Positions 54,169 through 64,000 of a stretch of DNA of 64,000 nt are shown here, piece by piece. Below the pieces are notes generated by a model, which was given only the letters and a program-made list of their open reading frames with translations, had not been told where the DNA came from and ran no database searches. This stretch comes from Coix lacryma-jobi var. lacryma-jobi (lineage: Eukaryota > Streptophyta > Magnoliopsida > Poales > Poaceae). The first letter of the stretch is position 1, and every line of letters begins with the position of its first letter. The DNA lies in contig CM019822.1 in NCBI GenBank assembly GCA_009763385.1, positions 13,254,700-13,318,699 on the forward strand. Reading direction: 5' to 3'. The translations under genes were made by a program, and so were the position numbers.

Positions 54169-55700
54169 TGTTGACGCAAAACGTGACACCTCGCGTCAAG
54201 GCACACAACAAGCCGAACAAGGCTGGCTTCAATCGGGTGCCCGGAGCGTACTGAAACCGGAGACGTGCCAGTCGGTTTGACCTGAAAACCAACAAGGGAT
54301 AAAAGTATGAGAATACCTTGGAACATGTCGGGTGAGACCAGACAGTTCCATATGTACGGCTTTAAAAGCCAATCACGACGGCACACAGCTATAGAAGCTG
54401 TTTGTCGGAACGGATTTATAATGTCATTCGGCAAGTATAAAAGATAAAGCTTGTGAACATATTGAATGCCGAACGCATAAGTAACAAGAAGATAAAAAGG
54501 CAATTTGTAAATATAAATCTATTCAGATGACATATGCATAGGCTAATCCAGCTAGTCTGCGCACGTCTAGCCTTCATAAACCCGTCAGGTGTAAATTCAA
54601 GCAAAGCTAATCCACCGCATGATACCACTTGCTAAAATCTACACCACTCCATAATTAGATTAATCCACCGCATGATACGATCTAATTATAAGAAGCTAAA
54701 AGCACACGTACATCTGGACAAGACCTATTAAAACTCATTACTCGTGTAAGCTTAACCAGAATCGCAAACTAGCCGAACTGGGGTCCATGAAGAAGAAACA
54801 TACAAGCCAAGCATGGTTAAACTAATCTAAAACCTGCACCTGCCGCACGGCACTCAGCTATATCAAAGCCTAAACATGATTGACAAGCATGAACCCATAA
54901 CACGTAACAATCTAGATTGAAAGTCAGTTCGACCATTATGATCTTATAATCAGCAAAGCACAAACTCGTGCGACAAGGCCGAACGAAGATCAATCTAGAT
55001 TGGGGCAAAAGATGTTGTACGAATTAAATGAATAAAACATATAACACATGATAACTTGATGAATCTATTAGATCTGCTAAATCTAACAGAGCCGATAACT
55101 ATTTTTACTCATGACTTAATCCGCCGCACGATACAAGGCATAAGTAAAAACTTCCCGTCATAAGCTTAAATCCGCCGCACGATACTAAGCTTAATATACG
55201 AGACTACTTGCATCATATCTAAATCGACCGCATGATACTAGACATGATAGCAAGGTTGTCGGTACTTACGGAGGTCGACGGATCGATGATTCCTCTCGAA
55301 GACTCGACGACATGACTTAGGGACTCGAAGATGGCACGGGGCCGGTTTGTATTGATGTGGTTGTGAACAGTTTTATAATGGTCGAGGGTTTATATTTATA
55401 ACCTGGACGAAGCATAAGTCCTAGACGATTACGACTTACAATAAAATAAGGAAAAATAAATCATATCCTAAACCTTTCGGCATCTTTCATCTTCACGTAT
55501 CTTCCCACGCAAGCCGGCTTTACTCGCAATACGCGGTTCCCGAAATGGAGCCTACGGCCTTGTGAATAGCCGACTAGCGCGTAGATAGTTACCAAAACTC
55601 TGAGGACCAAAACAGTCGCCGATGCTTGCCGAATCTCTTCCTTCTGCTAGTTGGGCCCACCTGTCATATCCTTACGTGTGCGAAAAATCTGGTGTTAACA
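54169..55700. mobile_element. Solo LTR (1532 bp), TSD GCTAG
   Basis: It starts TGTTGACGCAAAACGTGACA and ends ctggtgttaaca. GCTAG flanks both sides (54164-54168 and 55701-55705). Inside, the phrase tccgccgca[ct]gatac recurs about five times (near 54612, 54668, 55120, 55170 and 55222). It has no coding sequence. Confidence 0.85.
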
Positions 55701-55705
55701 GCTAG

Positions 55706-56450
55706 CAGCGGACCAAGATGGGTAAGACATCTATTAACAAAGGCAAGCCTCTATTCCAGAGACGTTAATTTATTTGATGTCTTTATAAATAGGTTGCCAC
55801 CTCTTAAAATTATTGTGCATTTTTTAAGATACCGAAATTTGTTATCTGACTATGTAAATTAAAATTTTGTCTCCTTAAATTATTTTTTCAGAGTGGAGGA
55901 AGATGGTGGTGGGGACAAGGGATGATAATGGTCAGACCGACAACAATATAGATTTCCTCGACGACATGTAGCTCTAAAATTCTAACGAAGACCACAAAAG
56001 AGCTAGATAATTTGAAGACACCGAAAAAGGCGCGAAGAAAGAAACAGAGAGAAAAGTTTATATATATACGAGGACTCCTAATTGTACCTCATTTGTGTGC
56101 AAGCCTTGCCTTCCACCAACCGAGCCTCGCTCTAGACATCTATGGAATGAAATGCATGTGGAAATTCTTCTGATCCCCCGAAGTTTGCCTTAAATTGGGC
56201 AATGTTTAGGTACATCTTTTACCTCATAGTAGGTGATATCTCAAATATAATCTGAATCGGTGATTTTTAGATTTTTTGAGCTACTTAATAACTAAAAAAA
56301 ATCTAGAAAAACAATAATTGTTCATCGAGTTGTAGTTCATCGAGACTTACAAATAAAATAAGAAAGCACTGAAAAAATAACTCATCGTCTTGATCAATGA
56401 TCACATTCATTGTCATATTCTATATATCATCGACGTACTATCTATCACAG
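55706..56450. other. Unassigned intergenic DNA
   Basis: No gene or clear repeat is recognised. AT-rich. Confidence 0.5.
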
Positions 56451-56579
56451 GCAGAAAATCAAATACCCCAAAGCCAAAACCTATATATTTCACCTATAGT
56501 AGCTATGCTTCCATGATTCCATCTATTGATGTACCGTACGTACGTGCAGGTGCGCTGTGTCTTCTCTCTTCTCCATTTC

Positions 56580-56854
56580 ATGGGTGGTGCGTGCACGGTG
56601 GGCTGCCTGGGAAATAGCTCCCGCAGGAGGGCTGAGCTCCGCCTGCTGCTTGCAGTCGCTGCAGGTACATCAGGTGCTTGGCCGGCGAACTGCATCACAG
56701 GATGGTCGCCGGACGAGGCGGCCGGCAGCTCGCCGCCGGCCCATTTCTTGTCTTCGATGCGCCGCGCAGAACCCAGCACCACCAGCAGCATCATCAGCAC
56801 TGCCATCATCATCAATGGCATAACGAACCTGTTGAGTTTGATCGTCATGGCCAT
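56580..56854 (-). pseudogene. Paralogue of the small secreted peptide precursor, one-base frameshift
   Basis: The frame opens at 56854 with MAMTIKLNRFVMPLMMMAVL, a signal peptide ending near GSARR. WAGG...AASSGDHPVM follows, as in the gene at 49351. The family C-terminus is present downstream one base out of phase: KHLMYLQRLQ, then QPSCGSYFPGSPPCTHHP and a stop near 56580. Between CATCCTGT and [AG]CACCTG this copy has 18 bases against 17 in the intact gene. As read the frame runs on to 56459 with unrelated sequence. It is either a recent pseudogene or a consensus error. Confidence 0.65.
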
Positions 56855-57123
56855 ATCTACGAACTCGATATAGCTGCTAGCTCTTGTGCTTTGCTAGCTA
56901 CGTGCAGCAGTACGTGCAGACTAGGATCGGAGAACGAAGAGACGACACAAAATAACTATACTGCTGCTTAAGTTCGTAATTAATCAGCTTGTTAGCTATA
57001 TGGACACGACCGCGAGCTTTGCTTGTTTTTTTTTTTTTTTTGCACGAGATGGTGGTGGTGGATTGATGATGGTGCGAGCGATCGAGTACTGATCGATATA
57101 ACTTGTTGCACACACTTGCAGGG

Positions 57124-57133
57124 GTATATATAG
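57124..57133 (-). promoter_or_regulatory. TATA box upstream of the peptide paralogue
   Basis: ctatatatac on the minus strand lies about 270 bp upstream of the ATG at 56854. A long T-tract at 57013-57030 falls in the leader. Confidence 0.45.
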
Positions 57134-57218
57134 CCATGCATATATAGGTCAAGAAGCAGCTTAAAGCTTTGAGAAAATTTCATGCAAGATATAGTATATA
57201 TTATAGGTAGCTCGTTGC

Positions 57219-57227
57219 TTACGTGTG
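57219..57227 (-). promoter_or_regulatory. TTACGTGTG motif upstream of the peptide paralogue
   Basis: Same core and orientation as at 39744 and 49858, about 86 bp beyond the TATA box. Confidence 0.5.
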
Positions 57228-57229
57228 TA

Positions 57230-58310
57230 CAGCATGAGGCTTGACAGTTGACACGAGAGGACGTGAAGTGCGGTATAGACTGCTGCGTCACTTGCGAGTA
57301 GGAGCTATAATAATAATATAATAATGCGCTCTCACGCGGGTTCCCTGCTAGTTCTACTGGGAGCTTTCAGGCCTTCAGCTTTGGGTATGGTCTGAAAGCC
57401 AGCGAAAACTGCAATCTCCAGTCGCGCGAAAGTTGAAAGAAATGGATCGCCCAGTTCGTTGCCGACATACTACACGATACTGTACACCACCCTCAGCGAG
57501 GACGACGTCACTGCTGCCGTGGCTTATATTGCGTCAGCATCTTGGCCAGCAAGGCAACAATAATGATGATGTCATGCGTATCAAGATAGGAACAATTGCA
57601 AGCAGGTTTCCGTCAGGATACATACTACTCCGGGAAAATGGCTTGTTTATTTAACAACCCCCAAAAGGTTATACAATCCAGTTTATTTATGAGTTTATTA
57701 TATAGCTAGGTTCCAAAGAAAAAAACAAAGGTTGAAATAAGCTGGTTTCGAGCAGATTATACAATATGGCTTATAAGTTGGGCACTTGTTGACTAATTGA
57801 GCTTATATAAGTTTGATTATTACAACAAAATTGAAATAAGCTGCCGGCAGGATTATGTTGAAAGGGTTCAACAGAATAGACCCTAAGTCTACTCCGTTAG
57901 GTCCAATCGTAGATAAGAGTGTAGATTTAACTTGGACAATATTGATTGAAAATTTTAGTGTGTAACTTTTGTTCTAGACACTGCCCCTCATCATATTTTT
58001 TTTGTGTTAACCTTGTCACGAGGATTTGTCGATCTAATCTTCGAAACTGCTCATAGGGATAGGGTTTGCGGTGTACCTTCAATCGATGGTGGTCATAAAG
58101 ATAGAGTTTGCATATGTACGTTAAGGTGTGTGCGTTGCGAGTGGAAAAAAAGAGGGTTGGTAGCGAGTACCGACCTCGTCTGTTCTGTTATGGACTGTCT
58201 ATCGCTATAGGTCCTCGCTTTGCTCATTACTATATACTGGTAATTTATCCTGTATTCTCAGGTTGTATATTGCTTGTGCATTTTTTTTTCTTTTTTAATC
58301 AACGCTTTTT
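57230..58310. other. Unassigned intergenic DNA
   Basis: No supported gene. Short frames at 57433-57654 and 58004-58335 have no recognisable domains. Confidence 0.5.
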
Positions 58311-58313
58311 TTA

Positions 58314-58562
58314 CTCCCTTCATTCCAAATTATAAGTCATTTTAAGAATTTTAGAGAGTTTTCAAGTTTGTCCAAATTTATATAATAAGATAAATAACTC
58401 TTATGATACCAACTATATATCATTAGAATCTTCATTGGTTATATTTTCATAGTATACCTATTTGATGTCATAAATCTTTATGTTTTTCTCTATAACTTTA
58501 GTCAAATTTGAGATGTTTTGACTCTCCAAGAATTTTAGAATGACTTATAATTTAGAACGTGT
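58314..58562. mobile_element. Stowaway-type MITE
   Basis: CTCCCTTCATTCCAAATTAT with aagtcatttt at the left is mirrored by aatgacttataatttagaac at the right. The left end follows TA. The right outermost bases are degraded (aacgtgtggag), so the end is approximate. Confidence 0.65.
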
Positions 58563-58683
58563 GGAGGACTTGCTAACATAGCACTGTCGCGTCTCTTTAG
58601 TTTTCACAGCAGTTTCCACTACACGTTACACGTTGAGGAAAGATTGTTCAGAAATTTTGATTGCACGTTCTTCAGACTACATA

Positions 58684-58774
58684 CTCCCTCCGTCCCTTTT
58701 TAACTGTCGTCCGGAAAGCGTGTCTGTGAGAGAAACACGGATTTCTAGAGACAGTTATTTAGGGACGGAGGGAG
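58684..58774. mobile_element. Short Stowaway MITE (91 bp)
   Basis: Perfect ends CTCCCTCCGTCCC...GGGACGGAGGGAG are flanked by TA (58682-58683 and 58775-58776). Confidence 0.85.
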
Positions 58775-58799
58775 TATGCTGCTTTCCATGCATTTTCCA

Positions 58800-59190
58800 A
58801 AGTCTTCTCTGAACCAAAAAAAAAAAGTTGATCTGAGAAACGTTTTATATGTTCTATCGTCCCAACACTGTACATGGAGCTAGCCGACCTAAACGTTTCC
58901 ATTATTGAGGGCAAATGTTCTGTTGTAATGCATCCAAAAGATAGAAAAGGTTAGTCAGAGTTTCTTGCCCAAGTCATCTCTAAGTCAGTCACGGGTGCCA
59001 CTTTTATTCCAGCCGTTCACAATCACTGAGAGATGAACACCAGTAAACATGAGCCACCGATGCCCTCCTCTGCCCTGTCTGCGTTACTTCTTCTTTCCTT
59101 TCCTTTCTTTTGGGAATGAGAAGAATATTTGCTTTCCCTTTTGGGGAGGGATGACCGGATGATGAGGAACTACTAGGAAGCAGCAGGGAA
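58800..59190. other. Unassigned intergenic DNA
   Basis: No gene is recognised. The minus-strand frame at 59004-59342 has no signal peptide or family match. Confidence 0.5.
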
Positions 59191-59214
59191 TGTTCCTTCC
59201 GCCTTTTTATAGGC

Positions 59215-59760
59215 CGACCGGATCGAGTGGATGGGCGGTGGGCCAGCCGCGAGGTTTGACACCGCGGCAAATGGTGGGCCGACAGCCCGACACTAGTGCG
59301 TCCACGGGCCACGGTCCAGTAGGATTGTTCATACACAATCATGCCCCGCGCAGTGGTCGGTCGTCACACGCGGAGAAAAAATTTAAATTGAGTGGCCGCA
59401 TTTGCCCCCACGAGATAACTTGACGTAACACGAGCATGTAATGTAACGTGATGATCCTTCTTATTCTTTTTTTTTTTGATAAGATGATCCTTCTTATTCT
59501 TAATTCATATAGTAGTTTCTCTTTCTAGCCTGTTCTTCTGAATTTATACAATATTTTAATGCAAAGGACGACGTCTCCACGAGGTACATCTCCATCTATT
59601 TTTTCTTTCGCTGTACGGGGAATCTGGAAAATGAATATGAAAGACGAAATTTCAATATGTTTTCCACTAGTTACATCTCCGTCTGTTTTGATGCGAAGGG
59701 CGTCTCCACAAGTTACAATACAATATGCTGATGTGCGTTACGTGTGCGACTCGACAGAGT
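59215..59760. repeat. Block paralogous to 62900-63170
   Basis: The shared phrases in the same order are gtgcgtccacgg...ggtccagta, atgttc/ttgttca, tacggggaatctggaaaatg (tacgggggatctgggaaatt in the other block) and gttacgtgt. The block ends with the 16-bp TTACGTGTGCGACTCG at 59738. It looks like a duplicated promoter-type segment, but no matching gene is seen beside it. Confidence 0.5.
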
Positions 59761-59761
59761 A

Positions 59762-60438
59762 GTAACTGAAAGAGTTCAACTGATGAAGCCATCGAGACTA
59801 GGCGAGACCTGCGGGGATCCGGTGCTGCTCGTCCGTCAGCTGTCTTTCGCAAGGGAAATATGAAATAATGTGATTGATGCATTTAACTCATAATAATAGA
59901 TACGTACTCCGTATAGCGTAGGGTTTTTTTCACACAGTTAATCTCATTTTTATTAGTGCCTTTTTAAGCATAACAGAACATCAAAGAAGATGTTACCGAC
60001 CTCAATCGAATCCAACTCACAGATCAATTACAACAACACAAATCTACTCTCTGGATTATTCTGGATACATGAACTGGTAGCTGGGAGGAGGGAGAAGAGA
60101 GAAAAAGGGGTCGATTGAGTCCACAGACTCGCCTCGAGTTCTCACTCGCCGTCGCCAAGTTCAGGTTCTGGTCTTTCGACGACTTCTCTGTTAAATGCTC
60201 CTCCTCCTTTTGTAATACATCTGCTTTGCTTCATAGGCCCAGAGTTGGCCCAGTATACGACGCAACCCACATGTCTATGAGATCCATTGTTTGGTACTGT
60301 AGGTATATGACATTCTCCCCTTCTAAAAAACAAGCCGATTTCCTGGATCCCACAAGATCACCTGTAGAACCTTGATGATGCTAGTCCAGAGCACACCATT
60401 GAATATCTGCTGCAACCACACTAGATACTTCTGAAATT
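59762..60438. other. Unassigned intergenic DNA
   Basis: No supported gene or repeat. Confidence 0.5.
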
Positions 60439-60444
60439 GAGGCC

Positions 60445-60683
60445 ATGTTTAGATTCCACATCTTTTCACCATCTCTCCATCACATCAACCATCACATCAA
60501 TGTTTGGTCGCATGCATAGAGCATTAAATGTAGGTAAAAAATAACTAATTGTACTTTTAGTATGTACATGTCGAGATCAATCTTTTGAGCCTAATTAGTC
60601 AATATTTGGACAAAGTTTGTCAAATAACAACGAAAGTCCTACAGAGAATTTTTTTGCAAAATTTGGCATCTAAACACGCCCTG
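60445..60683. mobile_element. Tourist-like MITE, second copy of the family at 39775
   Basis: It starts GGCCATGTTTAGATTCC and ends CATCTAAACACGCCC, flanked by TGA. It shares tttggacaaagtttgtcaaa and aacaacgaaagt with the copy at 39775. Confidence 0.7.
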
Positions 60684-60840
60684 AAACATATTGCTCTGAC
60701 ATTGTATATGAGTTGCATGCTCACTGCAAGTAGCCGCTTGAATAGCACACATTTTCTTCTTTGTCCAAAGGAATACTTTTGATTCAGATGCACCTTCTTG
60801 ATTTTTGCTAGAATATCAGTTTCACCAATGATCAATATTA

Positions 60841-62095
60841 CTAGTTTGATAGTGCGCGCTTCGCTGCGCAGGCAAAGATTAAATTAATAAACAGATAATA
60901 TCAAAAACATCTAATTATAAAATAATTTTTATTTATAGGAGCCGTTTTTTTTGGTGATTAAATTTTAACATGTGTAACATCGAAATGTTATGACACTAAT
61001 TTAGAGTAGTAAAAATAGGCTACTAATAAAACTAATTATACAAATAAAGACAAAGAATAGTGAACATAAAAGGAAAGGGAAAAATAACCTAAAGGAGGAG
61101 GACAAGACAAAAAAGAGGAATTAACAGTAGCGCTACAGAAAAAGAGGAATGAGCAGTAGCGTTACAGTCCCTGGAGCTATGAAAGCTCTCAAAAACTCAT
61201 AGTTGAGAGATACTATTATGGGTGCATTGACGTCACACCGTTTTTTGAAAAGAGAAAAACCTATGCGGAAGTTTGTTAAAAAATATGTGCTAAATGAAAG
61301 GAAAAGAGAAAAATAAAACTCGTGGTTCAGAGATACTATTATGAGTGCTCTATGAACACGCTGGTTTTTGAAAGGAAAAACCTATACGGAAGTTTTTTAA
61401 CAAACCTATGCTAAAATGAGACAAAAAGAGAAAAACAATAACCATAAAAGAAAATAAAAATGAAATGAACAGTAGACTAAGTCATGAAAAGGTAAAAAGT
61501 AACTTCTCATTAAGAATATTATTATATCTTATAGTACTATTGCACGCACTACCGCACATCCGTTTTTTAGAACGAAAATCATGAAAAAAAGAAAATAAGA
61601 ATAAAAAAAAAGTAGAAAAGAAACATAAAAGAAAAAGAAAAAAAATGAAAGCAAAAAAGCAAAAAAAAAAAGCTACAGTACATCCAGTGCTGAGAGGCCG
61701 CCAATCCTCCCGCGGTCATAGGTTTATATTATGTAATTAGTTTTGTTAATAGTATTTAATACTCTAAATTAGTGTTAAACACCCAATATGACATCCCAAA
61801 ACTTTTAAATTTGGAACTAAACAATCTTTAAATATATCAGTCACTATATAAGTATAAAATACACGCAAGTATTAAGAGGGCGTTGTCCCACAATTAGAGT
61901 TTGTATTATTGGACGCGCTATCGTCACACCGGTTTTTAATAGAAAAAGATATCTACAAAAATCTTAAAAAGAAAAAAAAAGAAAAAATAGAAAAAGTAAA
62001 AGGAAAGGAAAAGGAAAAAAAAAGAAAAAAAAAGTTACCGTAGCCTACCCCGCGGGCGCCAATCTTCCCGCGAGTAGAGGTTGTATTATGCGCCT
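60841..62095 (-). mobile_element. Helitron-like element, minus strand, A-rich with internal modules
   Basis: A minus-strand hairpin tgcgcagcgaagcgcgca, then ctatcaaa and CTAG (60841-60844) next to A60840, mark a Helitron 3' end. Inside, a ~120-bp segment (agatactattatg... cggaagtttttt) is repeated at 61205-61320 and 61325-61440. Modules containing cgccaat-ttcccgcg and a following rich-in-TATTAT phrase occur at about 61690, 61875 and 62055. The 5' end near 62095 is inferred. No transposase. Confidence 0.5.
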
Positions 62096-62890
62096 AGCAC
62101 TTTCCAAAAGAACTTTTAATGCTTCTGTATTGCCAATAAACAGATTAATGGACTTAAACTTCACCACTTCTAGCTGGGGTCCTGATGCAATGCTAGAAAT
62201 AACTGTGTATGATGAGGTTTCTGGCAAGACAACAGTGAACACAGTTGCTGCACACAAATAATAGCCATGGGGGTTTCAGTTGCATTAGCTCTTTGTAATC
62301 ATAGTTTGCAATGACAGAGCTATTCCATTATTTCTTTCTCGTGAACAACTGCTTGCAGCCCAAGTGTAGAAGAGTATGTTGATAGTTCTTAAAATACTGT
62401 GTCATTGCAACTAGCCAACTACCAACATCAAGCAACAAACATGCTAGAAATTCCACCTTGACAGTTCCAGTTACCACCTCCCAACATCAGTTATGACATT
62501 ACAAAACAAAAGACATCTGAAACGCTTTCACACCACTTCCAGCACTGCTGGAAATTTCTAGGAATATTAATTGCACCAAAACATTTGGCTACACACTTTT
62601 TCTATATGACAAGTTAGAAATGTTTCATCATTGTCGCAGAAAGAAGCGGCTAGGATCACCTTTCCCATTGTATTCTAAGCAAACTGTCTTTGGTCAAAAT
62701 ATCATCATTAGTTATCAGCCACGTGAAATTTTTTGATTTTAGCTAGAATTCTATCTTTCCATTGGTAAAAAATATCATCATTTTATTTTATGGGCTTAGT
62801 GCTGAATTGAATAATATATTTGGACCATATAATTATAGAAACCAAGTAAAAGATCGCAGAGAGCGACTGCGTTAAACGACGGCCCAATTG
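62096..62890. other. Unassigned intergenic DNA
   Basis: No supported gene. The frame at 62045-62257 on the minus strand overlaps the end of the Helitron-like element and matches no family. Confidence 0.5.
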
Positions 62891-62899
62891 GCCCATTTG

Positions 62900-63170
62900 T
62901 GTTCCAAAGAAGCAAAAGGCGTGTAACTGTCCGCCATTTCCGAGACCGACCTAGTCCAGTGGGCCAGACGGGCCAGCCCGGCACAGTGCGTCCATGGTCC
63001 AGTAAGGATGTTCAGACAGTGCCCGGCAGAGTCGGAGGAAACGCACGCGCCGCGCGGTCCAGTCGAAGCCGCGGGCGCAGATGCTGTCTGCCTGCAGGTC
63101 TTTTACGGGGGATCTGGGAAATTAATTCCATGCTGAAGAAGCCTGCAGAGCGCGTTACGTGTTGGACTCC
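62900..63170. repeat. Block paralogous to 59215-59760
   Basis: Contains agtgcgtccatggtccagta, tacgggggatctgggaaatt and TTACGTGTTGGACTCC (63155), in the same order as at 59.2-59.75 kb but more compact. Confidence 0.5.
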
Positions 63171-64000
63171 GAATTCGATCGGCGAAACACGAGCTGCCGA
63201 CGGCGGAGCAGGAGGGCGGACCCTCACCCGGCGACGCTCGTACGTACAGTGCGCTGCTGGTCCCGGATCAACGGTCTTCGATTCGCACGGCGAACGTCAT
63301 TGATGTCATCATCATCGACCGCATGCAGCAGGTCCGCTGCGAACGAACAGGGTCAGAAACCGACGACCGGTTGCTTTGCCGCGGGGGCGGCGTCCGGCGA
63401 TCGAGCGACGCGCGCCGCGCCGACGTGCCCTCTGCCTCCGGGCGTGCAGCATGCCCGGCCTCACGAGTCACGGCCAGACCACGACGTACTAGCTGGATGC
63501 CACCGCAAGGATCCCACGTCCGCGACCGGTTCGCACCGCGCGGGACGTATCAGTATTCGTCACGCATGTCACCTCACCGCCCGTCGATCGGCCTCTAGCT
63601 AGCGCGCGGCGTTGTCGTCGTCGTCGTCGTCGCTGCGCCCGCTACGGGGCGTCGTACGTCGTCGTGGCGGACGCGTCTCCATCGGCCGCCGGATCGAGCG
63701 AGCGAGCGAGCTTAAATTGCTCGGCGCGCGGTAGCTGCGGTTGACTTGTTGCCAAGGACTAGCGCGCGTAGCAGCGTCGCGTTGGTGGTACTGCATGGCA
63801 GGTACAGGGACGTTTGGCAGAAAGGCGAACCGGTGCCGGAAACGCTCTGCTGGTCGGAGACTCCGCGACACGCACGTCTGCGCGGACAGCACGCCACGGC
63901 GCCGGCGCGTACGTACGTGGGCGCGCGATTAGTCAAAAGAAGATCGAGCAGATGAGTACGTGAGCGGGCTGTGTGTTGTTCGGGTCAACGGCTGCCGAAC
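63171..64000. other. CpG-rich region without a recognised gene
   Basis: GC-rich with many CG dinucleotides, a (gtc)n tract near 63612 and a (gagc)n tract near 63695. It could be promoter or leader DNA of a gene beyond the window. Overlapping frames on all strands show no family features. Confidence 0.4.

Overview
The window is plant nuclear DNA from a grass (Poaceae). The signs are Stowaway and Tourist MITEs, Helitron ends, a SIRE-type Ty1/copia element, a Tekay/Del-type Ty3/gypsy element, and captured pieces of grass-like WRKY, Rubisco accumulation factor 1 and NPR1-like genes. The species cannot be named from the sequence, although a panicoid-type grass would fit. No large intact host gene is visible. 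Almost all long open frames are transposon genes or chance frames in GC-rich repeats.

Bases 43-37460 are a five-level transposon nest. Each level can be bounded by its own target-site duplication (TSD) or empty-site join. Level 0 is a foldback/MULE-like element with very long terminal inverted repeats (43-37460, 8-bp TSD TAATGAGT). Level 1 is a Helitron (843-37282, inserted between A and T). Level 2 is a non-autonomous short-LTR retroelement with an inverted duplicate of its own 3' end (2409-36906, TSD AATAG). Level 3 is a rearranged Tekay-type block with ~4.5-kb LTRs (2476-27838, TSD CGACC). Level 4 is a SIRE-type copia element (4413-16061). The level-2 element carries sense-oriented fragments of at least four host genes and two later solo LTRs (29231-29655, TSD CACGT; 30865-32780, TSD AAGTA).

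Bases 37461-64000 are gene-poor DNA with many small elements: Stowaway and Tourist MITEs, two hAT-like elements with 8-bp TSDs, a 1.5-kb solo LTR, at least three minus-strand Helitron 3' ends and a hAT BED-finger relic. Between them lie three minus-strand genes for short precursors with signal peptides (39080-39448, 49351-49605, 56580-56854). The second and third are clear paralogues and share a C-terminal two-cysteine motif. All three have the motif TTACGTGTG 250-365 bp upstream of the ATG, and a longer 16-bp version recurs at 37536 and 59738. This looks like a local, uncharacterised family of secreted-peptide genes broken up by transposons.

LTR pairs that should be nearly identical differ mostly by single-base insertions or deletions. 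Many apparent frameshifts may therefore be consensus errors rather than real lesions. All assignments come from reading motifs and repeats by eye; no database search or alignment was run.
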